From REEB95 sp035632395 (GTDB lineage: Bacteria; Pseudomonadota; Alphaproteobacteria; ATCC43930; CGMCC-115725): 28,294 nt of DNA. Shown one piece after another: positions 15,954 to 24,273 of the stretch (its first letter is position 1; each line of letters begins with the position of its first letter). The translations under genes and the position numbers were made by a program. The notes under the pieces are model-generated. The model was given only the letters and a program-made list of their open reading frames with translations. It was not told the origin of the DNA and made no database searches. The DNA is taken from the NCBI GenBank assembly GCA_035632395.1, contig DASQGX010000079.1:1-28294 (forward strand), read 5' to 3'.

Positions 15954-15981
15954 TTGCATCGCACAAACGCCAAGCTATTCT
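15954..15981 (+). promoter_or_regulatory. Candidate promoter for the dusB-ntrBC operon
   Basis: TTGCAT (15954-15959), a 16-bp spacer and TATTCT (15976-15981) lie in a markedly AT-rich patch (about 15940-16020) that contrasts with the GC-rich surroundings. The leader to the dusB ATG at 16021 would be about 33 nt. No sigma-54 element with GG-N10-TTGC form was seen in this gap. Confidence 0.42.
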
Positions 15982-16020
15982 ATGCTTAATTCTTGCGCAT
16001 TAGCATGATTTGCTTAGAAA

Positions 16021-17022
16021 ATGAGCACACAACTGGAACCTGTTGAGATTGGCCCGGTCCGCGTTGCAGAACCGGTCTTCCTGGCGCCGATGTCGGGCGT
16101 CAGCGACCTGCCGTTCCGTCGCCTAGTCAAAGGTTTCGGCGCCGGCCTCGTGGTTTCGGAAATGATCGCCAGCGAGGCGATGATCCGCGAAACCCGGCGC
16201 TCGCTGGTCATGGCGCAAAGCGAATCCGACGAGCAGCCGATGGCGGTACAGCTCGCCGGCTGCGAGCCGCCCGTCATGGCCGAGGCGGCGAAACTTAACG
16301 CCGATCGCGGCGCGCAGATCATCGACATCAATTTCGGCTGTCCAGTGAAGAAGGTGGTCAACGGTCACGCCGGCTCGGCCCTGATGCGCGACGAGGTACA
16401 TGCCGCACGTATTCTCGAAGCGACGGTGAAGGCGGTGGATCTGCCGGTGACGCTCAAGATGCGCACGGGCTGGGATGATCGCAACCGCAACGCACCGACG
16501 CTCGCGCGCATCGCCGAACAGTCGGGCATCCGCATGATCACGGTGCACGGCCGCACGCGCTGTCAGTTTTACGATGGCAAGGCGGACTGGAGCTTCATCC
16601 GCGCGGTAAAGGAAGCGGTGCGCATTCCGGTGATCGCCAACGGCGACATCGCGACGCTCGACGATGCTCGCGAGGCGCTCGAATTGTCCCATGCCGACGG
16701 CCTCATGATCGGCCGCGGCGCTTACGGCCGCCCGTGGTTCGTACGCCAGGTCATTCATTTCCTCAAGACCGGCGAGCGGCTGCCGGATCCAACGATTGTC
16801 GAACAGCGCGACGTGATGCTGCGTCACTATGATGACATACTGACGCACTACGGCGCCGATACCGGCACACGCATGGCCCGCAAGCATATCGGCTGGTACT
16901 CGAAGGGATTGCCGGGCTCGGCCGAGTTCCGCGCCGCGGTCAATCAGATCGCCGATCCCATCAAGGTCAAGGCGATGATCGCCGAATTCTTTGCTCCGCT
17001 GATTGCGCGGCTGGCGGCCTAG
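16021..17022 (+). CDS. dusB: tRNA-dihydrouridine synthase B
   Basis: This is a 333-residue FMN enzyme that reduces uridine to dihydrouridine in the tRNA D-loop. The TIM barrel starts with FLAPMSGVSDLPFR (20-33); the catalytic cysteine is Cys107 in NFGCPVKK; FMN-phosphate motifs VIANGDI and LMIGRGAYGRPW are present. Historically called nifR3, it is the usual first gene of the ntrBC operon in Alphaproteobacteria, and here its stop codon directly abuts the ntrB ATG. No strong ribosome site is visible before ATG 16021, but the conserved N-terminus begins there. The product appears complete. Confidence 0.96.
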   Translation: MSTQLEPVEIGPVRVAEPVFLAPMSGVSDLPFRRLVKGFGAGLVVSEMIASEAMIRETRRSLVMAQSESDEQPMAVQLAGCEPPVMAEAAKLNADRGAQIIDINFGCPVKKVVNGHAGSALMRDEVHAARILEATVKAVDLPVTLKMRTGWDDRNRNAPTLARIAEQSGIRMITVHGRTRCQFYDGKADWSFIRAVKEAVRIPVIANGDIATLDDAREALELSHADGLMIGRGAYGRPWFVRQVIHFLKTGERLPDPTIVEQRDVMLRHYDDILTHYGADTGTRMARKHIGWYSKGLPGSAEFRAAVNQIADPIKVKAMIAEFFAPLIARLAA

Positions 17023-18144
17023 ATGGCGTTGCGCAGCGTCGCCCGCAAGCTCGGTGCTGCACCGCCAGATCCGACACAAGTGCTGGCGGCGCTGCCAGAG
17101 CCACTGCTGGTGGTCGATGCCGACGACTGCGTCTGCTTCGTCAACGCCGCCGCCGAGCAGCTCTTCGATACCGGCGCGGCGACGCTGGTGGGCACCAATC
17201 TCGGTACCATGCTGCCGCAGGACGGACCGCTCTTTGCGCTGATCGCCAGCGTGCGCGAAACCGGTCATAGCGTTTCGGAATACGGCGTCACGCTCGAAAC
17301 ACCGCGGCTGCCGGCGCGTTTCGTCGACATCCAGGCGGCGCCGCTATCCGAGGTGCGCGATCGCGTATTGCTTACGTTCCAGGAGCGTTCGATCGCCAAC
17401 AAGATCGATCGCCAGCTGACGCATCGAAATGCCGCGCGATCGGTGACCGCGATGGCGTCGATGCTGGCGCACGAAGTGAAGAATCCGCTGTCCGGCATTC
17501 GCGGTGCGGCGCAGTTGCTCGAGCAGAACGTCAATGCCGCCGACCGCGAGCTGACGCGGCTGATCTGCGACGAGGCCGACCGCATCTGCGCCCTGGTCGA
17601 CCGCATGGATGTGTTCTCCGACAGCCGGCCGCTCGCGCGCACGGCCGTGAATATCCACGAAGTGATGGGCCGCGTGCGCAAGGCGGCGCAATCGGGCTTT
17701 GCGCGGCATGTGCAGATCAGTGAGATCTATGATCCGTCGCTGCCGTTCGTGCACGGCAACCGCGACCTGCTGATCCAGGTGTTCATGAATCTGGTGAAGA
17801 ACGCGGCCGAAGCGGTGCCGGAGCAGGGCGGCGAGATCGAGCTGCGCACAGCCTATCAACACGGCGTGCGTTTGGCGGTCGCCGGTTCCGACAGCCGCGT
17901 GCATCTACCCTTGGTGGTGTCCGTCACGGACAACGGCGCCGGCATTCCCGATGATCTGCGGTCGCACCTGTTTGATCCGTTCGTCTCGACCAAGCGCAAC
18001 GGCAACGGGCTCGGCCTGGCGCTCGTCGCCAAGGTTGTCGGCGATCATGGCGGCGTCATCGAGTTCGACAGCGAGCCGCGGCGCACCGTGTTCCGCGTCT
18101 ATCTGCCCGTGTCACGCGATGCGCCGAACGGAGCTGCGCCATGA
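17023..18144 (+). CDS. ntrB: Nitrogen regulation sensor histidine kinase NtrB
   Basis: This is a 373-residue cytosolic kinase without membrane segments. It has a PAS domain (about 20-120), an H-box MLAHEVKNPLSGIRGAAQLL with phospho-acceptor His150, the N-box LVKNAAEAV, and G boxes DNGAGIP and NGNGLGLALV. NtrB phosphorylates or dephosphorylates NtrC according to PII (GlnB/GlnK) state, which reports glutamine and 2-oxoglutarate. The insert between N-box and G1 (YQHGVRLAVAGSDSRVHLP) is usual in alphaproteobacterial NtrB. Its ATG follows the dusB stop with no gap, and its end overlaps ntrC by 4 bp (ATGA), so the three genes are one coupled unit. Confidence 0.96.
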   Translation: MALRSVARKLGAAPPDPTQVLAALPEPLLVVDADDCVCFVNAAAEQLFDTGAATLVGTNLGTMLPQDGPLFALIASVRETGHSVSEYGVTLETPRLPARFVDIQAAPLSEVRDRVLLTFQERSIANKIDRQLTHRNAARSVTAMASMLAHEVKNPLSGIRGAAQLLEQNVNAADRELTRLICDEADRICALVDRMDVFSDSRPLARTAVNIHEVMGRVRKAAQSGFARHVQISEIYDPSLPFVHGNRDLLIQVFMNLVKNAAEAVPEQGGEIELRTAYQHGVRLAVAGSDSRVHLPLVVSVTDNGAGIPDDLRSHLFDPFVSTKRNGNGLGLALVAKVVGDHGGVIEFDSEPRRTVFRVYLPVSRDAPNGAAP

Positions 18145-19595
18145 GCAATCCGTCGACCATCCTCGTCGCCGACGACGACCGCGCCATCCGCACCGTGTTG
18201 AGCCAGGCGCTCGGGCGGCTCGGCCACGTCGTGCGCACGACCAGCAACGCAGCGACGCTGTGGCGCTGGATCTCGGACGGCGAGGGCGATCTGGTCATCA
18301 CCGACGTCGTCATGCCGGACGATAACGGTCTCGACATGGTGCCGCGCATCAAGAAGCTGCGACCGGAGCTACGCATCATCGTGATGAGCGCGCAGAACAC
18401 GCTGCTGACGGCGGTCAAGGCGACGGAGCGCGGCGCTTTCGAATATCTGCCCAAGCCGTTCGATCTGCGCGAGCTGGTGGCACTGGTCGAGCGGGCGTTG
18501 ACGACGCCGCATGTTGGTGCGTCGGCAGTGCCGGCAAACGGTGAAGAGGACGAGCAGCTGCCGCTCATCGGCCGGTCGCCGGCGATGCAGGAAATCTATC
18601 GCGTGCTGGCGCGGCTGATGGGCACCGATCTGACGGTGATGATCGCAGGCGAAAGCGGTACCGGGAAGGAGCTGGTGGCGCGCGCGCTGCACGATTACGG
18701 CAAGCGGCGGAACGGCCCGTTCGTCGCGATCAACATGGCGGCGATCCCGCGCGAGTTGATCGAGAGTGAGCTGTTTGGACACGAGAAAGGCTCGTTCACC
18801 GGCGCCACGGCGCGCGGCGTTGGCCGCTTCGAGCAGGCGCAGGGCGGCACGTTGTTCCTCGACGAGATCGGCGACATGCCGTTGGAGGCGCAGACGCGTC
18901 TGCTGCGCGTGTTGCAGCAGGGCGAATACACGACTGTTGGTGGGCGCACGCCGATCCGTGCCGACGTGCGGATCATCGCGGCGACCCACCGTGATTTGCG
19001 CCAAGCAATCCGCCAGGGTCTGTTCCGCGAAGATTTGTTCTACCGCCTTAATGTCGTGCCCCTGCGGCTGCCGCCGCTGCGCGAGCGCACCGAGGATATC
19101 CCGGCGCTGGTCCGGCATTTCTTCCAGCTCGCGCATACTGAAGGCCTGCCGCTCAAGACGCTCGATCAGCCGGCGATGGAGCGGCTGAAATCCTATCGCT
19201 GGCCGGGCAATGTGCGCGAACTCGAGAACCTGATTCGGCGGGTCGCGGCGCTCTATTCGCAGGAAGTCATCGGTCTCGATGCCATTGAAGCCGAGCTGGC
19301 TGAAGCCGCGCCGCAACCGGCAAACGCCACACCCGAGGTAGCCGCGAATGAAGGCCTCAGCGTCGCCGCCGAACGGCATCTGCGCGACTATTTCAACGCG
19401 CATAAGGGCAACTTGCCGCCCGCCGGCCTTTACGATCGCGTGCTGCGCGAGATCGAACGGCCACTGATCCAGCTGACGCTCGGCGCGACCAGAGGCAACC
19501 AGTTGCGTGCCGCGCAGCTGCTTGGCCTCAACCGCAATACGCTGCGGAAGAAGATCCGCGAGCTCGAGATCGACGTCGGTCGCGGCGCAAAGTAG
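18141..19595 (+). CDS. ntrC: Nitrogen regulation response regulator NtrC (sigma-54 activator)
   Basis: This is a 484-residue enhancer-binding protein. The receiver domain (1-120) has acidic pocket Asp11-Asp13, phosphorylation site Asp55 and Lys105. The AAA+ domain (about 140-375) has Walker A GESGTGKE (170-177), the sigma-54 contact loop as GSFTGA (217-222, with Ser instead of the usual Ala), Walker B GGTLFLDEIGD, and REDLFYRLNV. The Fis-type HTH is at about 452-476 (NQLRAAQLLGLNRNTLRKKI). Phosphorylated NtrC activates nitrogen-scavenging genes. The loop keeps the Phe and Thr that matter for sigma-54 contact, so activity is expected. The start overlaps ntrB by 4 bp. Confidence 0.96.
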   Translation: MSNPSTILVADDDRAIRTVLSQALGRLGHVVRTTSNAATLWRWISDGEGDLVITDVVMPDDNGLDMVPRIKKLRPELRIIVMSAQNTLLTAVKATERGAFEYLPKPFDLRELVALVERALTTPHVGASAVPANGEEDEQLPLIGRSPAMQEIYRVLARLMGTDLTVMIAGESGTGKELVARALHDYGKRRNGPFVAINMAAIPRELIESELFGHEKGSFTGATARGVGRFEQAQGGTLFLDEIGDMPLEAQTRLLRVLQQGEYTTVGGRTPIRADVRIIAATHRDLRQAIRQGLFREDLFYRLNVVPLRLPPLRERTEDIPALVRHFFQLAHTEGLPLKTLDQPAMERLKSYRWPGNVRELENLIRRVAALYSQEVIGLDAIEAELAEAAPQPANATPEVAANEGLSVAAERHLRDYFNAHKGNLPPAGLYDRVLREIERPLIQLTLGATRGNQLRAAQLLGLNRNTLRKKIRELEIDVGRGAK

Positions 19596-19675
19596 CGCCG
19601 CATCGGCCGTGTGTGGCGGAAATGGCTGCGCACGCGACGATCACGCACAAAATAATGGCGGGTTATTAAGGGCTT

Positions 19676-19690
19676 GGGTTAGGGTGTTGC
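19676..19690 (+). promoter_or_regulatory. Weak sigma-54-like promoter candidate upstream of ntrY
   Basis: GGGTTAGGGTGTTGC has GG and GC separated by 10 bases and a full TTGC at the -12 element, but its -24 element matches the consensus TGGCACG only in the GG and the last G. It lies 67 nt before the ntrY ATG. Its -12 element overlaps the palindrome at 19686-19701. Confidence 0.22.
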
Positions 19691-19701
19691 TTCGAAGCAA
19701 C
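19686..19701. promoter_or_regulatory. Perfect 16-bp palindrome between ntrC and ntrY
   Basis: GTTGCTTCGAAGCAAC is perfectly self-complementary. As RNA it could extend to an 8-bp stem (19683-19690 with 19697-19704, one G-U pair) with a 6-nt loop, but no T-run follows, so it is not a standard intrinsic terminator. It lies 56 nt before the ntrY ATG, a fitting place for a dimeric regulator. The ntrC-ntrY gap (19596-19757) otherwise holds only an AT-rich patch near 19647-19668. Confidence 0.5.
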
Positions 19702-19757
19702 GCCGTGGCCGGGATGCAACGCCGGCTGGCGCAGCCAAATTCGAGCCAACGGGGCGG

Positions 19758-21986
19758 ATGAGCGTTTCTCGCGAAGTGGTGTTATGGGCGCGCCGGGTGC
19801 GTCTGCCGCGGAAGCTGGCGGTTGCGCTCGCAACTGCCGCCGTGCTGTCCGCGGTTGCCACCTTCGCCGCGATGCGCGGCATCCCGCCGTTCGATGCGCA
19901 GCCGCATCTCGATCAACTCATCCTCATCGTCAATCTCGTGCTGGTACTGCCGCTGGTCGCGGTGGTGGTTTGGCGATTGGTGCAAGTTTGGGCCGAGCGG
20001 CGCCGCGGTCTCGCCGGCTCGCGTCTGCATATCCGCCTGGTGGTGCTGTTCAGCCTCGTCGCGGTAATTCCGACCATCATCGTCGCGGTCTTCTCATATC
20101 TGTTGTTCAGCTTCGGCGTGCAGGCCTGGTTCAGCGAGCGCGTCCGCACGGCGCTGCATGAATCACTGGTCGTCGCCGAGGCCTATTTGCACGAGCACCA
20201 GCAGGCGATCCGCGCCGATGTCGTCAGCATGGCGAACGACCTCAATCGCGAAGCGGCGTTTCTGAGCATCAATCCCGACCGCCTCAACCAGGTGGTCAAC
20301 GCCCAGGCGGCACTGCGCTCGCTCAACGAAGCGGTGGTATTCGACGGCCAGGGCCACGTGTTGGCGCGGACAGCGCTGAGTTTCTCGCTCGAGCTGCAGC
20401 CGATCCCGGTGTGGGCCTTGCGTCAGGCGCAGGCCGGCGACGTTGCCGTGCTCACCAGCGACAACGACGACCGTGTGCGCGCGCTCATCCGGCTCAACCG
20501 CTTCGGCGACGTCTACCTATACGTCGGCCGCTACATCGACCCGACGGTACTGGCGCACATGACGCAAACTCAGAGTGCCGTCGCGCAGTACGAAAAGCTC
20601 GAAGGCGAGCGCTCGGAGTATCAAATCGCCTTCACCATGGTGTTCTTCGCCGTCGGCATTCTGTTGTTGACCGGCGCGGTGTGGGTCGGATTGACCTTTG
20701 CCCAGCGTCTGGCGCGGCCGATGAGTTCGCTCATCGTCGCTGCCGAGCGCGTGCGCGGCGGCGATCTCACGGCGCGCGTGCCGATCGGCATGGGCGACGA
20801 GGAATTCGGCTCTCTGTTCCGCGCGTTCAACCGCATGACGCATCAGCTCGAAAGCCAGCAAAGCGAGCTGATCGAAGCCAACCGACAGCTCGATCAACGG
20901 CGGCGCTTCACCGAAGCTGTGCTGTCGGGTGTTTCGGCCGGCGTCATCGGTCTCGATCAGCATGCGCGCATCAACTTGCCGAACCGCTCCGCGTCGGTGC
21001 TGCTTGGCGTCGATCTCGACCAGATGATCGGCCAGGATCTTGCGGACTCGGTGCCAGAGATGGCCGGTCTGCTCGATGAAGTCGGCCGCCGGCCCGAGCG
21101 TCTGGCGCAATCGCAGATTCAGCTCGCGCGCGGTGGCCATATGGCGGCGCTGCTGGTGCGCATCGCCGCCGAGCGCATCGACGGCGAGATCAAGGGCTAC
21201 GTCGTCACCTTCGACGACGTCACCAGCCTGATTGCGGCGCAGCGCAAGGCAGCATGGTCGGACGTGGCGCGCCGCATCGCGCATGAGATCAAAAACCCGC
21301 TGACACCGATCCAGTTGTCGGCCGAACGCCTGAAGCGCAAATACGCCGGCGAAATCCGCACCGACCCCGATACCTTCGCGATCTGCACCGATACGATCAT
21401 CCGTCACGTCGGCGACATCGGCCGCATGGTCGACGAGTTCTCGTCGTTCGCGCGCATGCCGGCGCCGGTGCTGCGAGACGAAGATTTGACCGAGCTCGTC
21501 CGCCGCGCCGCCTTCCTGCAACGGACCGCCAGCCCCGAAATCCGCTTCGATCTCGATTTGCCGTCGTCGCCGGCACGCGTGTTATGCGATGGCCGTCAGG
21601 TCAGCCAAGCCCTGATCAACATCCTGAAGAACGCGGCCGAGGCGATTCAGGCGCGCGGTGCCGGCGCGGTGCCCGGTCATATCCGCATCCGTATGAGCGA
21701 CGCCGATGGCGGCGTCACAGTCGTGGTCGAAGACAACGGAATCGGCCTGCCGCATCAGGAACGCGACCGACTGACCGAGCCTTACGTCACGACGCGGGTC
21801 GGCGGCACCGGCTTGGGTCTGGCGATCGTCAAGAAGATCATGGAAGACCATGGCGGCGAGCTGCGCCTCGAGGATTGCGACGGCGGCGGCGCGCGGGTGA
21901 CCTTGTTGTTCGTACGCGGCGATGCACGCATCGCCGAAGCAGATGAGACCGAACGCGTCAAACGGGAGGGCACCCATGGCGCATGA
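19758..21986 (+). CDS. ntrY: Membrane sensor histidine kinase NtrY
   Basis: This is a 742-residue kinase. It has three N-terminal membrane segments (about 20-39, 52-75, 93-119), a periplasmic or extracytoplasmic region (about 120-288), a fourth segment (about 289-313), HAMP (about 314-366), PAS (about 380-495), and a HisKA domain with phospho-acceptor His509 in RRIAHEIKNPLTPIQLSAERL. HATPase boxes ILKNAAEAI, DNGIGLP and GGTGLGLAIVKKI follow. NtrY-NtrX responds to nitrogen, redox or envelope conditions in different Alphaproteobacteria; it phosphorylates NtrX and may cross-talk with NtrC. A GGGGCGG precedes ATG 19758. Its stop overlaps ntrX by 11 bp. Confidence 0.96.
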   Translation: MSVSREVVLWARRVRLPRKLAVALATAAVLSAVATFAAMRGIPPFDAQPHLDQLILIVNLVLVLPLVAVVVWRLVQVWAERRRGLAGSRLHIRLVVLFSLVAVIPTIIVAVFSYLLFSFGVQAWFSERVRTALHESLVVAEAYLHEHQQAIRADVVSMANDLNREAAFLSINPDRLNQVVNAQAALRSLNEAVVFDGQGHVLARTALSFSLELQPIPVWALRQAQAGDVAVLTSDNDDRVRALIRLNRFGDVYLYVGRYIDPTVLAHMTQTQSAVAQYEKLEGERSEYQIAFTMVFFAVGILLLTGAVWVGLTFAQRLARPMSSLIVAAERVRGGDLTARVPIGMGDEEFGSLFRAFNRMTHQLESQQSELIEANRQLDQRRRFTEAVLSGVSAGVIGLDQHARINLPNRSASVLLGVDLDQMIGQDLADSVPEMAGLLDEVGRRPERLAQSQIQLARGGHMAALLVRIAAERIDGEIKGYVVTFDDVTSLIAAQRKAAWSDVARRIAHEIKNPLTPIQLSAERLKRKYAGEIRTDPDTFAICTDTIIRHVGDIGRMVDEFSSFARMPAPVLRDEDLTELVRRAAFLQRTASPEIRFDLDLPSSPARVLCDGRQVSQALINILKNAAEAIQARGAGAVPGHIRIRMSDADGGVTVVVEDNGIGLPHQERDRLTEPYVTTRVGGTGLGLAIVKKIMEDHGGELRLEDCDGGGARVTLLFVRGDARIAEADETERVKREGTHGA

Positions 21987-23391
21987 CATTCTGGTCGTCG
22001 ACGACGAGGCTGACATCCGGGCGCTGATCTGCGGTGTTCTCAGCGACGAGGGCTACGAGACGCGTGAGGCTGCAACCAGCAGCGAGGCGTTGGCTTCGAT
22101 CCGCACGCGTCGGCCGACTTTGGTCGTGCTCGACATCTGGTTACAGGGCAGCGAGCTCGACGGCATCGAGATCCTTAAAACTGTGAAGCGCGAATGGCCG
22201 ACGTTGCCAGTCGTGATGATCTCCGGTCATGGCACGATTGAAACTGCAGTTGCCGCGATCAAAGTTGGTGCGTACGACTTCATCGAGAAACCGTTCAAGG
22301 CGGATCGACTGCTGCATATTCTCGATCGGGCGATCGAGGCCAGCCGGTTACGGCGCGAAAACGAGGAATTGAAACAGCGAGCCGGCGCTGACGAAGAGTT
22401 GGTCGGTCGTTCGCATCAGATAGCGCAGCTGCGGCAGCAGGTCGACCGCGTCGCCGCCACGAACAGCCGCGTGCTCATCACCGGTGCGCCGGGCACCGGC
22501 AAGGACATCGTCGCACGGCTGCTGCACGCTCGCTCCAAACGCGCACGCGGTCCGTTCGTGACGTTGAGCTGCGCGACCATGCGGCCAGAGCGGTTCGAAA
22601 GCGAGCTGTTCGGTGCCGAGCCCGGCGCCGACGGCGACGATAGCCCGCGCAAAGTCGGCACGTTCGAAGAGGCCCATAGCGGCACGCTGTTCCTTGATGA
22701 AGTCGCCGACATGCCGCTCGAAACGCAGGGCAAGATCGTGCGCGCGCTGCAGGAACAGACGTTCGAACGCGTCGGCGGCGGCAGGGTGAAGGTCGATGTG
22801 CGTGTCATCGCCTCGACCAATCGCGATCTGCCGAGCGATATAGCCACCGGCCGGTTCCGCGAAGACCTTTACTATCGTCTCGCCGTTGTACCGCTGTCGG
22901 TGCCGCCGCTGCGCGATCGCGCGGAAGACATACCGGAACTGGCGCGGCATCTGATGGTACGCGCTGCCGAGGCGGCGCGCGTGCCGCCGCGCGTCTTCGG
23001 CGAGGACGCGATGGCGGCGCTGCAGGCCTACGAGTGGCCGGGCAACGTGCGCCAGCTGCGCAACGCCATCGATTGGGTGCTGATTATGACGCCGGGCGAC
23101 GTGCGTGAACCGATCCGTTCCGACAATTTGCCGCCGGAGATCACCACGCTCGCTCCGGCGGTGGTCAAATGGGACAAGGGCGGCGAGCTTATGGGCCTGC
23201 CGCTGCGTGATGCGCGCGAGATGTTCGAACGCGAATACCTCATGGCGCAGGTCACGCGTTTCGGCGGCAATATCTCTCGCACCGCAGCCTTCGTTGGCAT
23301 GGAGCGCTCGGCGCTTCACCGCAAACTCAAGTCGCTCGGTGTCGGCGGCAACGGCGCCAACGGCGACCGGGTCCAAAAACTCGACGCCTGA
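21976..23391 (+). CDS. ntrX: Response regulator NtrX (AAA+ regulator lacking GAFTGA)
   Basis: This is a 471-residue regulator with a receiver domain (phosphorylation site Asp53, Lys105), an AAA+ domain (Walker A GAPGTGKD at 170-177, Walker B GTLFLDEVAD), and a C-terminal Fis-type HTH (NISRTAAFVGMERSALHRKL). The loop that should read GAFTGA is GADGDD at 217-222, so the Phe and Thr for sigma-54 contact are missing although the loop has the same length as in NtrC upstream. Loss of this motif is known for alphaproteobacterial NtrX, which can act with sigma-70. ATG 21976 is preceded by GGGAGGG; the frame is open back to 21922 but the extension is not conserved-looking. Coupled to ntrY. Confidence 0.95.
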   Translation: MAHDILVVDDEADIRALICGVLSDEGYETREAATSSEALASIRTRRPTLVVLDIWLQGSELDGIEILKTVKREWPTLPVVMISGHGTIETAVAAIKVGAYDFIEKPFKADRLLHILDRAIEASRLRRENEELKQRAGADEELVGRSHQIAQLRQQVDRVAATNSRVLITGAPGTGKDIVARLLHARSKRARGPFVTLSCATMRPERFESELFGAEPGADGDDSPRKVGTFEEAHSGTLFLDEVADMPLETQGKIVRALQEQTFERVGGGRVKVDVRVIASTNRDLPSDIATGRFREDLYYRLAVVPLSVPPLRDRAEDIPELARHLMVRAAEAARVPPRVFGEDAMAALQAYEWPGNVRQLRNAIDWVLIMTPGDVREPIRSDNLPPEITTLAPAVVKWDKGGELMGLPLRDAREMFEREYLMAQVTRFGGNISRTAAFVGMERSALHRKLKSLGVGGNGANGDRVQKLDA

Positions 23392-23412
23392 TCGCATCTC
23401 TGGATTCTCACA

Positions 23413-24273
23413 ATGTCGCGTATCGCCTATGTCAACGGCCGCTATCTTCCGCACCGTCAAGCCTGCGTTCATATTGAGGATCGCGGCTTTCAGTTCGCCG
23501 ATGGCGTCTATGAGGTCATCGCCGTCAAAGGTGGCGGGTTCGTGGACGAGGCGCCGCATCTGGCGCGGCTGCATCGTTCGCTCGCCGAGCTGCGTATTGC
23601 GCCACCGATGTCGGACGCGCCGTTGAAGGCGGTGATGCGCGAGACCGTGCGCCGCAACCGTATCGTCGACGGAATCATCTATATCCAGATCACCCGCGGC
23701 ACGGCGCCGCGCGATTTCTCGTTTCCGGCAGGCGCGCGTCCGAGCCTGATCATGACCGCGCGGAACCAGCGGCCGCTCGATCCGAACATCCTCGAGCGCG
23801 GCGTGCGTGTCGTCACCGTACCAGACATCCGCTGGGCGCGCCCGGACATCAAATCGGTCGCGCTGCTGCCCAACGCGCTCGGCAAGCAGCACGCCCGCGA
23901 GGCCGGCGCCTACGAAGCCTGGCAGGTCGATCGCGACGGTAACGTCACCGAAGGCACGTCGAGCAATGCTTGGATCGTCACGGCCAAGGATGAAATCGTT
24001 ACCCGCCAGGCTGATACGGCGATCCTCAACGGCGTCACGCGGCTCGGCGTCCTCAAGGTGGCGGGCGAGGGCGGGCTCAAGCTAGTCGAACGGCCGTTCA
24101 GCGTCGCCGAGGCGAAGGCGGCGCGCGAAGCGTTTCTCACCAGCACGACCAATTTCGTCGTGCCGATCGTGCGCATCGACGAGGCGACGGTCGGCGAGGG
24201 GAAGCCGGGTGAATTCGTCCGCCGCCTGCGCGCGCTGTACACGAATTTCGCGCTCGGAGGCGTGGCGCGGTGA
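23413..24273 (+). CDS. dat: D-amino-acid transaminase (fold-type IV PLP enzyme)
   Basis: This is a 286-residue aminotransferase of the D-alanine/branched-chain family. The PLP lysine is Lys147 in RPDIKSVALLPN. The start YVNGRYLPHRQACVHIEDRGFQFADGV-type segment (about 6-32) and the cofactor phosphate motif EGTSSNAW are typical of D-alanine aminotransferase rather than IlvE. It would interconvert D-alanine, D-glutamate and their 2-oxo acids for peptidoglycan precursors. It starts 21 nt after ntrX and overlaps the next gene by one base, so it may be read from the ntrYX transcript. Exact substrate preference is uncertain; 4-amino-4-deoxychorismate lyase is a less likely alternative. Confidence 0.85.
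   Translation: MSRIAYVNGRYLPHRQACVHIEDRGFQFADGVYEVIAVKGGGFVDEAPHLARLHRSLAELRIAPPMSDAPLKAVMRETVRRNRIVDGIIYIQITRGTAPRDFSFPAGARPSLIMTARNQRPLDPNILERGVRVVTVPDIRWARPDIKSVALLPNALGKQHAREAGAYEAWQVDRDGNVTEGTSSNAWIVTAKDEIVTRQADTAILNGVTRLGVLKVAGEGGLKLVERPFSVAEAKAAREAFLTSTTNFVVPIVRIDEATVGEGKPGEFVRRLRALYTNFALGGVAR

Noticed and set aside
15941..15960. GATGC...GCATC inverted repeat in the dusB upstream region
   Set aside because: Five-base arms with a ten-base loop are expected by chance; treated as part of the AT-rich promoter patch.
16123..17268. 381-codon minus-strand frame opposite dusB and ntrB
   Set aside because: It spans two real coupled genes and has shadow-like composition.
19683..19704. Hairpin after ntrC as an intrinsic terminator
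   Set aside because: The stem is followed by GTGGCC and not by a T-run.
20517..21521. 334-codon minus-strand frame opposite ntrY
   Set aside because: It mirrors the codon pattern of ntrY and shows no recognisable motif.
22348..23892. 514-codon open frame on the minus strand opposite ntrX and dat
   Set aside because: The translation is Arg/His/Asp-rich without any domain, and the opposite strand encodes NtrX and a transaminase with intact motifs. Long antisense frames are common in GC-rich DNA.
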